Positions 15,063 through 23,994 of a stretch of 64,000 nucleotides of DNA are shown piece by piece; position 1 is the first letter of the stretch, and every line of letters begins with the position of its first letter. Origin of the DNA: an uncultured Collinsella sp. (lineage in GTDB: Bacteria; Actinomycetota; Coriobacteriia; Coriobacteriales; Coriobacteriaceae). The stretch is taken from contig CABRFA010000001.1 in assembly GCA_902470065.1 (NCBI GenBank), positions 1 through 64,000 of the forward strand. Direction: 5' to 3'. The position numbers were made by a program, and so were the translations under genes. A model generated the notes under the pieces. It had not been told where the DNA came from. It made no database searches and saw only the letters and a program-made list of their open reading frames with translations.

Positions 15063-17387
15063 ATGGCAGATTCCAGCAAAAAGATGCAGATCGTGTTTGC
15101 CTCGGCCGAGTGCGCACCGTTTGTTAAGACCGGTGGCCTGGGCGACGTGGCGGGCTCGCTGCCTGCGGCGCTTGTGCGCGCCGGCGCCGAGGTTATCGTA
15201 ATGGTGCCCAAGTACGCCACCATCAAGGACGAGTACAAGGCGCAGATGGAGCACTTTGCCGACTTTTACGTGAGCCTGGGCTGGCGCAACGAGTACTGCG
15301 GGCTGGAGAAGCTCGAGCACGACGGCGTCACCTATATGTTCGTGGACAACGAGCGCTACTTTGCGCGCGACTATCCGTACGGCTTCTTTGACGACGGCGA
15401 GCGTTTTGCGTTCTTCTCCAAGGCCATCACCGAGAGCCTGCAGCACCTGCCGGCCGATTTTGAGTGCGACATCCTGCACTGCAATGACTGGCAAACGGCA
15501 CTGGCACCCGTGTTCTTGCGCGAGTTCTACCAGGGCCTGCCGCTCTATGACCGCGTCAAGACCGTGTTCTCGATCCACAATGTGGCGTTCCAAGGCCAGT
15601 TTAGCGACACCGTGATGGAGGACATCCTGGGTGTGGCGCATATTCCGGCGGCCGCCACGCAGTTGCGCTGCGACGCCTGCAGCATCAACTACATGCTGGG
15701 CGCGCTGCACTATGCCGATGCCATCACCACGGTGAGCCCCACCTACGCGAGCGAGATCCAGACGCCCGAGTTTGGCGAGGGCCTGGACGGCGTACTGCGC
15801 GAGCGCTCCTACGCGCTGCAGGGCATCCTCAACGGCATTGACGTAGCGGCCTTTGACCCGGCGACCGACAAGCGCATTGCCGCCAACTACACAGTTGACG
15901 ACCGTTCCGGCAAGGCCGTGTGCAAGGCCAAGCTGCAGGAGGAACTGGGGCTCGAGGTGCGCGACGACCGCCCGCTTATGGTGATGGTCACGCGTCTGAC
16001 GCGCCAGAAGGGCATGGACCTGGTCATGTACGCGCTCGACCGCATCCTGTCCGGCGGCGTTCAGGTGGCCGTGCTGGGCACCGGCGACCGCGACTACGAG
16101 GACGGTCTGCGCTACTTCCAGGACAAGTACCCCGGCACCATGGCCGCGCGCATCGAGTTTGACCCCGCGCTGTCGCAGCGCATGTACGCTGCCGCCGATA
16201 TGTTCCTGATGCCTTCGAAGTTTGAGCCCTGCGGCCTGTCGCAGATCATCGCCATGCGCTACGGCACCCTGCCCATCGTGCGCGAGACCGGTGGCTTGAA
16301 GGACACCGTGCAGCCGTACAACGAGTTTACCGGCGAGGGCACGGGCTTCTCGTTTACCAACTTTAACGGCGACGAGATGGGCGACGCGGTGTTCCGCGCG
16401 GCACGCCTGTTCTGGGATAACCGTGAGGCATGGAACCAGCTGGTCACGCAGGCCATGAGCCAGGACTTTAGCTGGACGCGCTCGGCCGACAAGTATCTGG
16501 ACCTGTACTTCTTTATGCACCCGGAGATTGAGAGGCCGACGGCTGTTGTCGACGAGCCTGAGGCTGCAGCTGAGCCGGTGACCGTTGAGGAGCCCAAGGC
16601 CGAGGAGAAGCCGGTTGAGGCTGAGCCCGCAAAGGCCGAGCCTGAGGTGAAGGCTGAGGTTGCTCCTGAGGCAGAGACCGAGGTCAAGCCCGCTGCAAAG
16701 CCCGCAGCTAAGAAGACCACGACTCGCAAGACGACGGCCAAGAAGGCTACGACAACCAAGACTGCCGCCACCAAGACCGCCGCAGCAAAGACGACTGCTG
16801 CCAAGGCAACGACCACGCGCAAGCGCACGACCGCCGCTGCCAAGAAGGCCGCAGAAGCCGAGGCTGCTCCCGAGGTAAAGGCCGAGGTCGCTGATGCCAA
16901 GCCGGCCGCCAAGGCTCCGGTAAAGACCGCTGCCAAGAAGACGACCACGACCAAGACCACGACCGCCAAGAAGGCCACGGCTACGAAGTCGACAACGACC
17001 AAGGCCGCTGCGACGAAGGCTGCTACGAAGACCACTACGAAGGCTGCCGCAAAGCCCGCCGTCAAGGTCGAGGAGGCGGGTGCCGAGCCCAAGGCCGAGG
17101 CAAAGCCGGCCGCCAAGACCACCACGCGCAAGCGCGCTACGACGACGGCCAAAAAGGCCACGACCAAGGCCGCTGCTCCCAAGGCAGAGGCTACGGCCGA
17201 GGACAAGCCCGCAGTAAAGGCCGAGCCGGCACCGAAGGCCGCTGAGGTCAAGACCGCTCCGAAGGCTACTGCAAAGACCGAGCCCGCCAAGGAGAGCCCG
17301 GTCTCCCCCGCCGCTCCGGCAGAGAAAAAGGCTCCGTCCAAGAAGACGTCCGTCCGCAAGGCCACGGCCACCCGCAAGCGCCGCTAG
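15063..17387 (+). CDS. glgA: glycogen synthase with ~285-residue Lys/Ala/Thr/Glu-rich C-terminal tail
   Basis: Transfers glucose from ADP-glucose to glycogen (GT5). The start ATG 15063 has GGGAGA 7 bases upstream; ATG 15051 is less likely. The catalytic part (residues ~1-485) is complete: ASAECAPFVKTGGLGDV with the KTGGL ADP-glucose loop, ILHCNDWQTAL, and the C-terminal FEPCGLSQIIAMRYGTLPIVRETGGLKDT. After residue ~486 comes low-complexity sequence: first acidic (EEPKAEEKPVEAEPAK), then long Lys/Thr/Ala runs, ending ATRKRR. No recognised domain lies in the tail. A GlgA is normally ~480-500 aa, so the tail is over one third of the protein. Confidence 0.93.
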   Translation: MADSSKKMQIVFASAECAPFVKTGGLGDVAGSLPAALVRAGAEVIVMVPKYATIKDEYKAQMEHFADFYVSLGWRNEYCGLEKLEHDGVTYMFVDNERYFARDYPYGFFDDGERFAFFSKAITESLQHLPADFECDILHCNDWQTALAPVFLREFYQGLPLYDRVKTVFSIHNVAFQGQFSDTVMEDILGVAHIPAAATQLRCDACSINYMLGALHYADAITTVSPTYASEIQTPEFGEGLDGVLRERSYALQGILNGIDVAAFDPATDKRIAANYTVDDRSGKAVCKAKLQEELGLEVRDDRPLMVMVTRLTRQKGMDLVMYALDRILSGGVQVAVLGTGDRDYEDGLRYFQDKYPGTMAARIEFDPALSQRMYAAADMFLMPSKFEPCGLSQIIAMRYGTLPIVRETGGLKDTVQPYNEFTGEGTGFSFTNFNGDEMGDAVFRAARLFWDNREAWNQLVTQAMSQDFSWTRSADKYLDLYFFMHPEIERPTAVVDEPEAAAEPVTVEEPKAEEKPVEAEPAKAEPEVKAEVAPEAETEVKPAAKPAAKKTTTRKTTAKKATTTKTAATKTAAAKTTAAKATTTRKRTTAAAKKAAEAEAAPEVKAEVADAKPAAKAPVKTAAKKTTTTKTTTAKKATATKSTTTKAAATKAATKTTTKAAAKPAVKVEEAGAEPKAEAKPAAKTTTRKRATTTAKKATTKAAAPKAEATAEDKPAVKAEPAPKAAEVKTAPKATAKTEPAKESPVSPAAPAEKKAPSKKTSVRKATATRKRR

Positions 17388-17423
17388 CCCACAGACGATC
17401 CAAAACCTAATCAAACCCTATGT

Positions 17424-17450
17424 AAGGGGCGCTCCAACCGGGCGCCCCTT
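17424..17450 (+). terminator. terminator after glgA
   Basis: AAGGGGCGC (17424-17432) and GCGCCCCTT (17442-17450) form a perfect 9-bp stem with a 9-base loop. The tail CTCTGTTGAT is only moderately T-rich. It marks the end of the glg operon. Confidence 0.7.
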
Positions 17451-17463
17451 CTCTGTTGATAGT

Positions 17464-17508
17464 TGGTAAAACGATTTTCTAGGACAACCGTTCGCCGATG
17501 GTAAACGG
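17464..17508. promoter_or_regulatory. two TGGTAAA-type motifs upstream of the GH13-GH77 gene
   Basis: TGGTAAAACG (17464-17473) and TGGTAAACGG (17499-17508) are direct copies 35 bases apart. They match the motifs upstream of glgB. An AT-rich, promoter-like stretch follows before the gene. A shared regulon is inferred. Confidence 0.55.
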
Positions 17509-17605
17509 ATGTTGTTTATACAGCCTGTGTGCAACATATATACTTATATCCTGTGCGTAAAGCCCATGGCCCGCAGGCCGTGATTCTATTGAACTGGACC
17601 GAATT

Positions 17606-20600
17606 ATGAGATTGATTCACAACAGCCGTCTGCCGCAGTTTCGCACTCCGTTTGGCGCTGTGACCACTGGAACTTCCGTTTCGCTCTCGGTGATTTTGGA
17701 GGATGCCGACCCCAACCAGGCAACGCTTGCGCTGCGCACCTGGGTCGATGAGATCGGTGAGTCTCTGTATCCCATGACGCACGAGGGCGACGGCATATTT
17801 ACCGTAGAGCTTGAGTGCGCCGAGCCCTGTCTTATCTGGTACAGCTTTATCTGCAACATCGAGGGCCAGCCCGAGGTCCGTCTGGGCGCACCGCAGGGTC
17901 GCACCGGTGGCGAGGGCGTAACTTACAACTACGCCGAGGTCCCGTCCTTCCAGATCACCGTCTACAAGCACCGCGAAGTTCGTCCCGAGTGGTACGAGCG
18001 TGGCATGGTCTACCAGATTTTCCCCGACCGCTATGCCCGCGATGAAAACTGGCGCGAGCGCACGCTTGCCGAAGTTGAAAAACCGCGCAACGGAATCCAG
18101 CGCCGCATGGTCGAAGACTGGAACGAACCGCCCGAGTACGAGCGTGCCGAAGACGGCTCCATCAAGACCTGGGATTTTTACGGCGGCTCGCTCAAGGGTA
18201 TCCAAAATGACCTGCCCCGCATTGCCGAGCTGGGCTTTACGGCCATCTACCTCAACCCCATTTTTGAAGCCGCGAGCAACCACCGCTACGATACGGCCGA
18301 CTACACCAAGATTGACCCGATTCTGGGCACCGAGCAGAACTTTACCGAGCTGTGCGAGGCGGCCGAGAAGCTCGGCATTTCCATCATCCTGGACGGCGTC
18401 TTCAACCATACGGGCGACGACTCGATCTACTTTAACCGCTACGGCAACTATCCCGGCGTCGGTGCATGGCAGAGCGAGGACTCGCCGTGGCGCGATGCAT
18501 TTTACTTCCATGAGGACGGTTCGTATGACTGCTGGTGGGGCGTGGGCAACATGCCCGCCATCAACGAGAATTCCGAACTGGTGCGCGAGCGGCTCCTGGG
18601 CAAGGACGGCGTGATCCGTAAATGGCTGCGCGCCGGTGCCCATGGCTGGCGACTCGATGTGGCCGACGAGCTTTCCGACGACTTCCTGGCCGAGATCAAA
18701 AAGGCCGTGCTCGCCGAGAAGCCCGATGCGCTGCTGCTCGGCGAAGTCTGGGAAGACGCCTCCAACAAGATCAGCTATGGCCACCTGCGTCGCTATCTGC
18801 AGGGCTCGGAGCTCGACTCCGCCATGGACTACCCCTTCCGCGACATGGTTATCGGCTTTTTGATGGGCTACAAGAACGCCTACCAGGCAGCCGAGGATAT
18901 CGAAACCCTGCGCGAGAACTACCCGCGCGAGGCACTGGCCTGCGCACTCAATCTGCTTTCGAGCCACGACCGTCCGCGTATCATCTCGGTGCTCGGCGGT
19001 GGCCCCGACGAGTCGCAGCTGCCCGAGAGCGAGCGCAGCAAATGGCGCCTGGACGAGAACTCCATGGGCCTGGCCAAGAGCCGCTTTTGGTTGGCGACGC
19101 TCATGCAGATGACCTTCCCGGGTGTACCCTCAATCTATTACGGTGACGAGTACGGCTTGGAGGGCCTTACCGACCCGGGCAACCGCCGCACCCTGCCGAC
19201 CAAAGACCAACTCCATGACTTCGACACACTGGCCATCGTTAAGAACGCGTCTGCCGTGCGCCGTGCGCTGCCCTTTATGGTCGATGGCGAGATCAAGGCC
19301 TTTGCGCTCAACGACGAAGTCTTGGCTTACACCCGCACGGGCAAAGACGGCGAGGCCGCGACGGTTATCATCAACCGCAGCCTGCGCAATTCGCACCGCG
19401 TGACGATTCCGGCGCTCGGCGAATGCGCGAGCGACGTGATCAGCGGTCACGAGTGCGAGATCCACAACGGTACCGTCACGCTCGACCTGTACCCGCTGGG
19501 CTCTTCGATCATCTATCACCATGCCGAGAAGCGTCTGCAGGAGCCGCTCGATCATGGCGCGGGCGTTGTGTGCCACATCACCTCGGTGCCGACCGATGAC
19601 GGCAAGCCCGGCACAATCGGTGCGCCCACGCGTCGCTTTATCGACCATCTGGCCGCTATGGGCATGCGCTACTGGCAAGTCCTGCCCGTCAACCCGACGG
19701 ACTTCTTCCGCTCCCCTTACGCTGGGCCTTCGGCCTTTGCGGGCAATATTGACCTGCTGCCCGAGAGTCACGAGGAGCTGGCCGCCGACTTTGCTGCATG
19801 GAAGGCTCACGGCGGCGAGGATGCCGACCCGCTGTACACGGCGTTTAAACATCGCAACGCTGATTGGCTCGAAAAGTACTGCGTCTACATGGCCGTTAAG
19901 AAGTACTTTGAGGGCGAGTCGCGCCACGATTGGCCGGCAGATGTAGCGCGCTACAACGAGTATCTGATCGATGACAAGCGCTTCCACGACGAGGCCGAGC
20001 TGCAGGCGTACATGCAGTATCGCTTTGACCTTGCCTGGTGCGAGCTCATGAACTATGCGCACAAGAAGGGCATCGAGGTCATCGGCGATATCCCGATGTA
20101 TGTCTCGGACGATTCGGCCGACGCGTGGAGCGAGCCCGAGAACTTCTGGCTGTCCGATACCGGCAAGGCGATTGAGATTTCGGGCGCGCCGCCCGACAAC
20201 TTTGCGCCCGAGGGCCAGGTGTGGGGCAACCCCACCTTCCGATGGGATCGCATGAAGGAGAACGGCTATCGCTGGTGGATGGACCGCCTGCGTCGTGCGT
20301 TTTCGCTCTACGACCGCGTGCGCCTGGACCACTTCCTGGGCTTCCACAGCTACTTTAGCATTCCCGCCGGTAAGGCCTGTGCCGACGGCCGCTGGCTGGC
20401 AGGCCCGGGCAAGGACCTGTTCCAGACCGCCTATGACGAGCTGGGTCCGCTCAACTTTATCGCCGAGGATCTGGGCTATCTGACGCCCGGCGTTCGCGCC
20501 ATGGCTTCGACCTGCGGCTTCCCCGGCATGGACGTGCTGGAGTTTAGCGACTACGACGTTCGTTGCGGAATTCACCCCACACCGGGAAAGATCCTGTACA

Positions 20601-20902
20601 CCTCGACGCACGACACCTCGACACTTGCCGGCTGGTGCACGCGCTCCTTTGCAGGCGGCGATGAGCCGAGCGGCATTACATTGGCAAGCGAGCTCATGGG
20701 CAATGCCCTGGCAAGCGATGCACCGCTCGTGATGATGCCGCTGCAGGACGTGCTGGGACTGGGCGACGATGCACGTATGAACGTGCCGGGTGTAGCCACA
20801 GGCAACTGGACATGGCAGGCTGACGAGGCCGACGTTGCGGCAGCCGAGGAGAAAACTGCGAAGCTCCTGCGCAACACCCATAGATTCTGGGGCGAAGCGT
20901 GA
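17606..20902 (+). CDS. fusion of GH13 maltodextrin hydrolase and GH77 4-alpha-glucanotransferase
   Basis: 1098 aa. Residues ~1-115 resemble an N-terminal beta module. Residues ~120-640 are a GH13 enzyme of neopullulanase/MalZ type: YQIFPDRYARD, nucleophile Asp in WRLDVADEL (~350), acid Glu in LLGEVWED (~379), Asp in SSHDRPR (~453). From ~647 follows a MalQ-like domain: YWQVLPVNPTD, nucleophile Asp in RVRLDHFLGFHSY (~906), Glu in FIAEDLGYLTPG (~955), STHDTSTLAGW (~1000). One chain would both hydrolyse and disproportionate maltodextrins. No frameshift or stop separates the halves. MalQ-type GH77 is usually a separate protein. Confidence 0.9.
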   Translation: MRLIHNSRLPQFRTPFGAVTTGTSVSLSVILEDADPNQATLALRTWVDEIGESLYPMTHEGDGIFTVELECAEPCLIWYSFICNIEGQPEVRLGAPQGRTGGEGVTYNYAEVPSFQITVYKHREVRPEWYERGMVYQIFPDRYARDENWRERTLAEVEKPRNGIQRRMVEDWNEPPEYERAEDGSIKTWDFYGGSLKGIQNDLPRIAELGFTAIYLNPIFEAASNHRYDTADYTKIDPILGTEQNFTELCEAAEKLGISIILDGVFNHTGDDSIYFNRYGNYPGVGAWQSEDSPWRDAFYFHEDGSYDCWWGVGNMPAINENSELVRERLLGKDGVIRKWLRAGAHGWRLDVADELSDDFLAEIKKAVLAEKPDALLLGEVWEDASNKISYGHLRRYLQGSELDSAMDYPFRDMVIGFLMGYKNAYQAAEDIETLRENYPREALACALNLLSSHDRPRIISVLGGGPDESQLPESERSKWRLDENSMGLAKSRFWLATLMQMTFPGVPSIYYGDEYGLEGLTDPGNRRTLPTKDQLHDFDTLAIVKNASAVRRALPFMVDGEIKAFALNDEVLAYTRTGKDGEAATVIINRSLRNSHRVTIPALGECASDVISGHECEIHNGTVTLDLYPLGSSIIYHHAEKRLQEPLDHGAGVVCHITSVPTDDGKPGTIGAPTRRFIDHLAAMGMRYWQVLPVNPTDFFRSPYAGPSAFAGNIDLLPESHEELAADFAAWKAHGGEDADPLYTAFKHRNADWLEKYCVYMAVKKYFEGESRHDWPADVARYNEYLIDDKRFHDEAELQAYMQYRFDLAWCELMNYAHKKGIEVIGDIPMYVSDDSADAWSEPENFWLSDTGKAIEISGAPPDNFAPEGQVWGNPTFRWDRMKENGYRWWMDRLRRAFSLYDRVRLDHFLGFHSYFSIPAGKACADGRWLAGPGKDLFQTAYDELGPLNFIAEDLGYLTPGVRAMASTCGFPGMDVLEFSDYDVRCGIHPTPGKILYTSTHDTSTLAGWCTRSFAGGDEPSGITLASELMGNALASDAPLVMMPLQDVLGLGDDARMNVPGVATGNWTWQADEADVAAAEEKTAKLLRNTHRFWGEA

Positions 20903-20946
20903 TAAAACCCACGATATAGGGTACAGTTACACCTGTTTGAATTTTT

Positions 20947-20968
20947 GCGGGCAGAGCGATCTGCCCGC
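20947..20968 (+). terminator. hairpin between the GH13-GH77 gene and the FmdB-like gene
   Basis: GCGGGCAG (20947-20954) and CTGCCCGC (20961-20968) form a perfect 8-bp stem, 6-base loop, followed by TTTG. Likely a weak terminator or attenuator 23 bases before the next start codon. Confidence 0.55.
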
Positions 20969-20990
20969 TTTGTGCTGAAAAGGAAGTATT

Positions 20991-21227
20991 ATGGCGCGCT
21001 ACGATTACAAGTGCACGAGCTGCGGCAACGTGTTTGAGGTTGAGCACCCCATGTCCGAGACGCCCGAGGTCGTATGCCCCAGCTGCGGCGCCCCGGCATC
21101 CAAGACGTTCTCGGCCAGCGGCATTAAGTTCGACGGCAGCGGTTTCTACAACACAGACCAGCGCAGTGGCGGCTCCAGCACCAGCGCCACCAGCGGCTGT
21201 TGCGCCAACTGCCCGCATAACCACTAG
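20991..21227 (+). CDS. FmdB-family zinc ribbon protein
   Basis: 78 aa. MARYDYKCTSCGNVFEVEHPM followed by CPSCGAPASKTFSA is the FmdB/putative regulatory zinc-ribbon signature: two CxxC pairs binding one zinc. The C-terminus is Gly/Ser-rich and ends with CCANCPHNH, giving an extra possible metal site. Function of the family is not established. It has a good AAAAGGAAG ribosome binding site 6 bases upstream and appears monocistronic. Confidence 0.85.
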   Translation: MARYDYKCTSCGNVFEVEHPMSETPEVVCPSCGAPASKTFSASGIKFDGSGFYNTDQRSGGSSTSATSGCCANCPHNH

Positions 21228-21261
21228 CGGCAAGCGATCCAGACACCCAGGTTTCCTGATG

Positions 21262-21328
21262 AGTTGCGGTGAAATAGTTCCTGAATCAGCCCATCCAAAG
21301 GCCAAGCAGGAACTATTTCACCGCAACT
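21262..21328. repeat. palindromic intergenic repeat, copy A
   Basis: 22-bp perfect inverted arms (21262-21283 and 21307-21328) beginning AGTTGCGGTGAAATAG, with a 23-base centre. Same family as copies at 21604, 37873, 61436 and the half copy at 59751. As RNA it would form a long hairpin. Confidence 0.9.
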
Positions 21329-21384
21329 TTTCTTTAAATCGGATTTCGCGATGATGCTAAGTTTGTATCATTTCAAAACTCTGC

Positions 21385-21516
21385 CGGATTACGGGGCTGA
21401 GTTGACAACCTCTATCCATTCCGGTAAGTAGCAAATTTCAACAAGCCATCTACCTGCGGTTTTATTTAGGCCATATTTGCTGTGGTCGGGCATCACCAAT
21501 CTAGCCCCGTAATCCG
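21385..21516. repeat. 132-bp element with 14-bp inverted ends
   Basis: CGGATTACGGGGCT (21385-21398) and AGCCCCGTAATCCG (21503-21516) are perfect inverted termini. The interior is AT-rich and non-coding. The shape is like a miniature inverted-repeat element, but only one copy is visible here. Confidence 0.5.
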
Positions 21517-21603
21517 CCCTACTTTTGATAGCAGCAAGTATGAAACAGGGCCATTTTTCCCACTCTTTACCGCTATTGCGATCTCCACTCGCACGACCTT
21601 CTG

Positions 21604-21670
21604 AGTTGCGGTGAAATAAGGACTGTTTGGCGGCTAGAAGCCGCTATTCGATCCCTATTTCACCGCAACT
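21604..21670. repeat. palindromic intergenic repeat, copy B
   Basis: Left arm starts AGTTGCGGTGAAATA at 21604, right arm ends TATTTCACCGCAACT at 21670. The centre differs from copy A and has its own small hairpin (GCGGCTAGAAGCCGC). It ends 7 bases before the rsmB stop. Confidence 0.9.
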
Positions 21671-21676
21671 TAGTAG

Positions 21677-23077
21677 CTACTTGTGGACCAAGCGGGCGCA
21701 GAAGTGGCCGTCGTAGGAGTCAGCGTTTACGGGGACGCTTTGGAAAAGCCCACGATCGTTTAGGCGCACGGAGACGAGCTTCTTGGCTTGTTCGAACTCG
21801 GGGAGCTGCAGAATCTGCGCTTCGGAGAGGGGTGCCAGGCAAAAGCCTGCGCCCTCGGGCGAAGCCAAAAACGCATCCACAACCTGCGTGTTCTCTTCAT
21901 CAAAAACCGAGCAGGTGGCATAGATGAGCTCGCCGCCGGCAGCCACGCGCGCGGCTGCCTCCTTGAGCATCGTCAGCTGCAGGCGGGGCAGCTCGGTCGT
22001 AACGTCGTTCTCGGTCAGACGCCACGGAATCTCGGGATGACGGCGCATGGTGCCGGTGCCTGAGCACGGTGCATCGATAAACACGGTGTCGAATAGAGCG
22101 GGCTCACCGAGCATGGCATCAAAGGACGTGAGGGCCGCATCGAGCTCGCAGGCATCGCCCGAGACGGTACGAACACCCGTAATACCCGCCTTATGCAGGC
22201 GCGCGAGATTCTGGTCACACTTGCGATCGTGCAAATCGAGTGCAGTGTGCTGACGGTCGTAGCCGGCACGCTTAGCCTGGCACATCATCACATAGGTCTT
22301 GGTGCCGCGACCGGCACCAATCTCCAGGCAACGTCCGGGACGGGTCGCCGCGGTAGCGATGAGCTGGGCGTTAAGGTCCGAGGCCACGGCCGCCGCGCGT
22401 TCAAACACGCCCGATGCAACGGTGGCCTGGGCATCGACCGGCGCATGGCAGCCCGGGAACACCGGCGCCACAAGCTGCGATAGGTACGGATCAGGCTTGG
22501 TTGCAAAGGCGTTCTCGTGCAAAGCGAGCGGCGCGGGCGCCAGATTTCCGGCGAAGTTAAGCGCGCCCTCGGGCGTATCGAACGAGACCATTATGCGAGC
22601 GCACAGCCAGCGCGGCATACCCATCAGGCGAGACAGGCGAACCAATCGGCGCTCGGACTCATCGGCATCCGCCGCAGTGGCAAAGTCCTCGACGTTGTCC
22701 GCGACCTTATGCAGCACGGCATTCGCAAGACCGGCAGCCGACTTAGCGCCGCTACGAACCAGCTCAACGCCCTGACTCACGGCAACTCGGCCAGGGGTAT
22801 GCAGGTAGAGCATCTCGAAGGCCGAGATGCGAAGCGCCATGCGAACACGCGGCGCGACCTTTTTGGGCTTATCCAAAAACTGATCGAGCAGCTCATCCAA
22901 AATGCCCTGCGTGGCGGCAACACCGAGCGCCAAACGCGCGGCAAAAGCGGAATCGAGCTGGTCAATGGCCTTGGCGGAAGCACGGGAAGACAACACGTCG
23001 CGTGCGTACATACCGCGACGGTCGGCCTCCATCAGCACATCGAGCGCAAGCTTGCGCGCGGGGGAAAGCTTGCTCAT
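21677..23077 (-). CDS. rsmB: 16S rRNA m5C967 methyltransferase
   Basis: Methylates C967 of 16S rRNA using SAM. 466 aa from the ATG at 23077, which overlaps the fmt stop as ATGA. Residues ~1-130 form the NusB-like RNA-binding domain (ARKLALDVLMEADRRG). The methyltransferase domain has the SAM loop CLEIGAGRGTKTYVM and the two catalytic cysteines in DAPCSGTGTMRRHPEI and YATCSVFDEEN. Lies with fmt, def and priA as in many bacteria. Confidence 0.93.
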   Translation of the reverse strand: MSKLSPARKLALDVLMEADRRGMYARDVLSSRASAKAIDQLDSAFAARLALGVAATQGILDELLDQFLDKPKKVAPRVRMALRISAFEMLYLHTPGRVAVSQGVELVRSGAKSAAGLANAVLHKVADNVEDFATAADADESERRLVRLSRLMGMPRWLCARIMVSFDTPEGALNFAGNLAPAPLALHENAFATKPDPYLSQLVAPVFPGCHAPVDAQATVASGVFERAAAVASDLNAQLIATAATRPGRCLEIGAGRGTKTYVMMCQAKRAGYDRQHTALDLHDRKCDQNLARLHKAGITGVRTVSGDACELDAALTSFDAMLGEPALFDTVFIDAPCSGTGTMRRHPEIPWRLTENDVTTELPRLQLTMLKEAAARVAAGGELIYATCSVFDEENTQVVDAFLASPEGAGFCLAPLSEAQILQLPEFEQAKKLVSVRLNDRGLFQSVPVNADSYDGHFCARLVHK

Positions 23078-23994
23078 GACAAAACACCCCACGTCAGATC
23101 GGCACCCTGCAGGCCGGCAGCCCAGGCAGAAGCAGCCATAGCACGCTTGCCGTCGGGCTTAACCTCGAGCAGCTCAATCGTACCATCGGAAAGCCCCAGG
23201 TAAACACGCTTGCTCTTGACGGCAACAGCGCCCTCGGCAAGCGACACGTCGGCAGGCGCGGCATCGAGCACGCGAACCGACTTGCCGGCAATCACGCAAC
23301 GGGCAGGCGCGGTATCGGACGAAGCGAGCACATGGCGCACGCAATCGAGCGCCCCCATCTGCGGATCCAGACGCATCTCCTGCTTGGAAATCTTGGCAGC
23401 ATGCGTGACAAGGGACTCATCCTGCTCGGTCCACACCGCCGTGTCATCGGCAAGCGAGGGCAGCGTATCGGCCAGCAACTTACCGCCGAGCTGGCCAAGC
23501 TCCATGGTCAATGCCTCGGCATGCTTACCCGAAACCGAGGTCGAGGCCTGCGCGCAATAAGCGCCCGTATCCACGCCATGCCCAATGCGCATAATGGAAA
23601 CGCCAGCAACTTCGTCACCAGCAAGAATGGCACGCTGAATGGGCGCAGCGCCACGCCAACGAGGCAGCAGCGAAGCATGAACATTCACAATACCAAGCGG
23701 CGCCATATGCAGCACCTCATCAGGCAAAATGCAGCCATAGGCAGCCACACAGAAAATGTCAGCCTGGGCAGCCTGAAGCGCCTCAACAACATCAGGCGTC
23801 ATACGATTGGCCTCAACAACCGGCAACCCCAACTCAAGCGCCTTGGACTTAACAGGAGAAGGCTCAAGCTTCTTACCACGCCCACGAACAGCATCGGGAC
23901 GAGTAATTACGAGCGCAATCTCATTCCCAGCCTCAACAAGCGAAGTCAGCGAAGGCACGGCAAAATCAGGCGTACCCATAAACACAATACGCAT
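23074..23994 (-). CDS. fmt: methionyl-tRNA formyltransferase
   Basis: Formylates initiator Met-tRNA using 10-formyl-THF. 306 aa, standard length. N-terminal MRIVFMGTPDFAVPSL and the formyl-transfer segment HASLLPRWRGAAPIQRAI are diagnostic. The C-terminal OB-like domain follows residue ~200. Overlaps rsmB by 4 bases. Upstream, 326 bases separate it from def. Confidence 0.95.
   Translation of the reverse strand: MRIVFMGTPDFAVPSLTSLVEAGNEIALVITRPDAVRGRGKKLEPSPVKSKALELGLPVVEANRMTPDVVEALQAAQADIFCVAAYGCILPDEVLHMAPLGIVNVHASLLPRWRGAAPIQRAILAGDEVAGVSIMRIGHGVDTGAYCAQASTSVSGKHAEALTMELGQLGGKLLADTLPSLADDTAVWTEQDESLVTHAAKISKQEMRLDPQMGALDCVRHVLASSDTAPARCVIAGKSVRVLDAAPADVSLAEGAVAVKSKRVYLGLSDGTIELLEVKPDGKRAMAASAWAAGLQGADLTWGVLS

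Larger units (their letters stand above)
21228..21676. other. repeat-filled intergenic region
   Basis: 449 bases without a gene. It contains two copies of the palindromic GTTGCGGTGAAAT repeat (21262-21328 and 21604-21670). Between them lies a separate inverted-repeat-bounded element (21385-21516). Confidence 0.8.

Noticed and set aside
15033..17414. 793-codon minus-strand frame opposite glgA
   Set aside because: Antisense shadow, dominated by Leu/Gly/Ser repeats created by the Lys/Ala tail codons.
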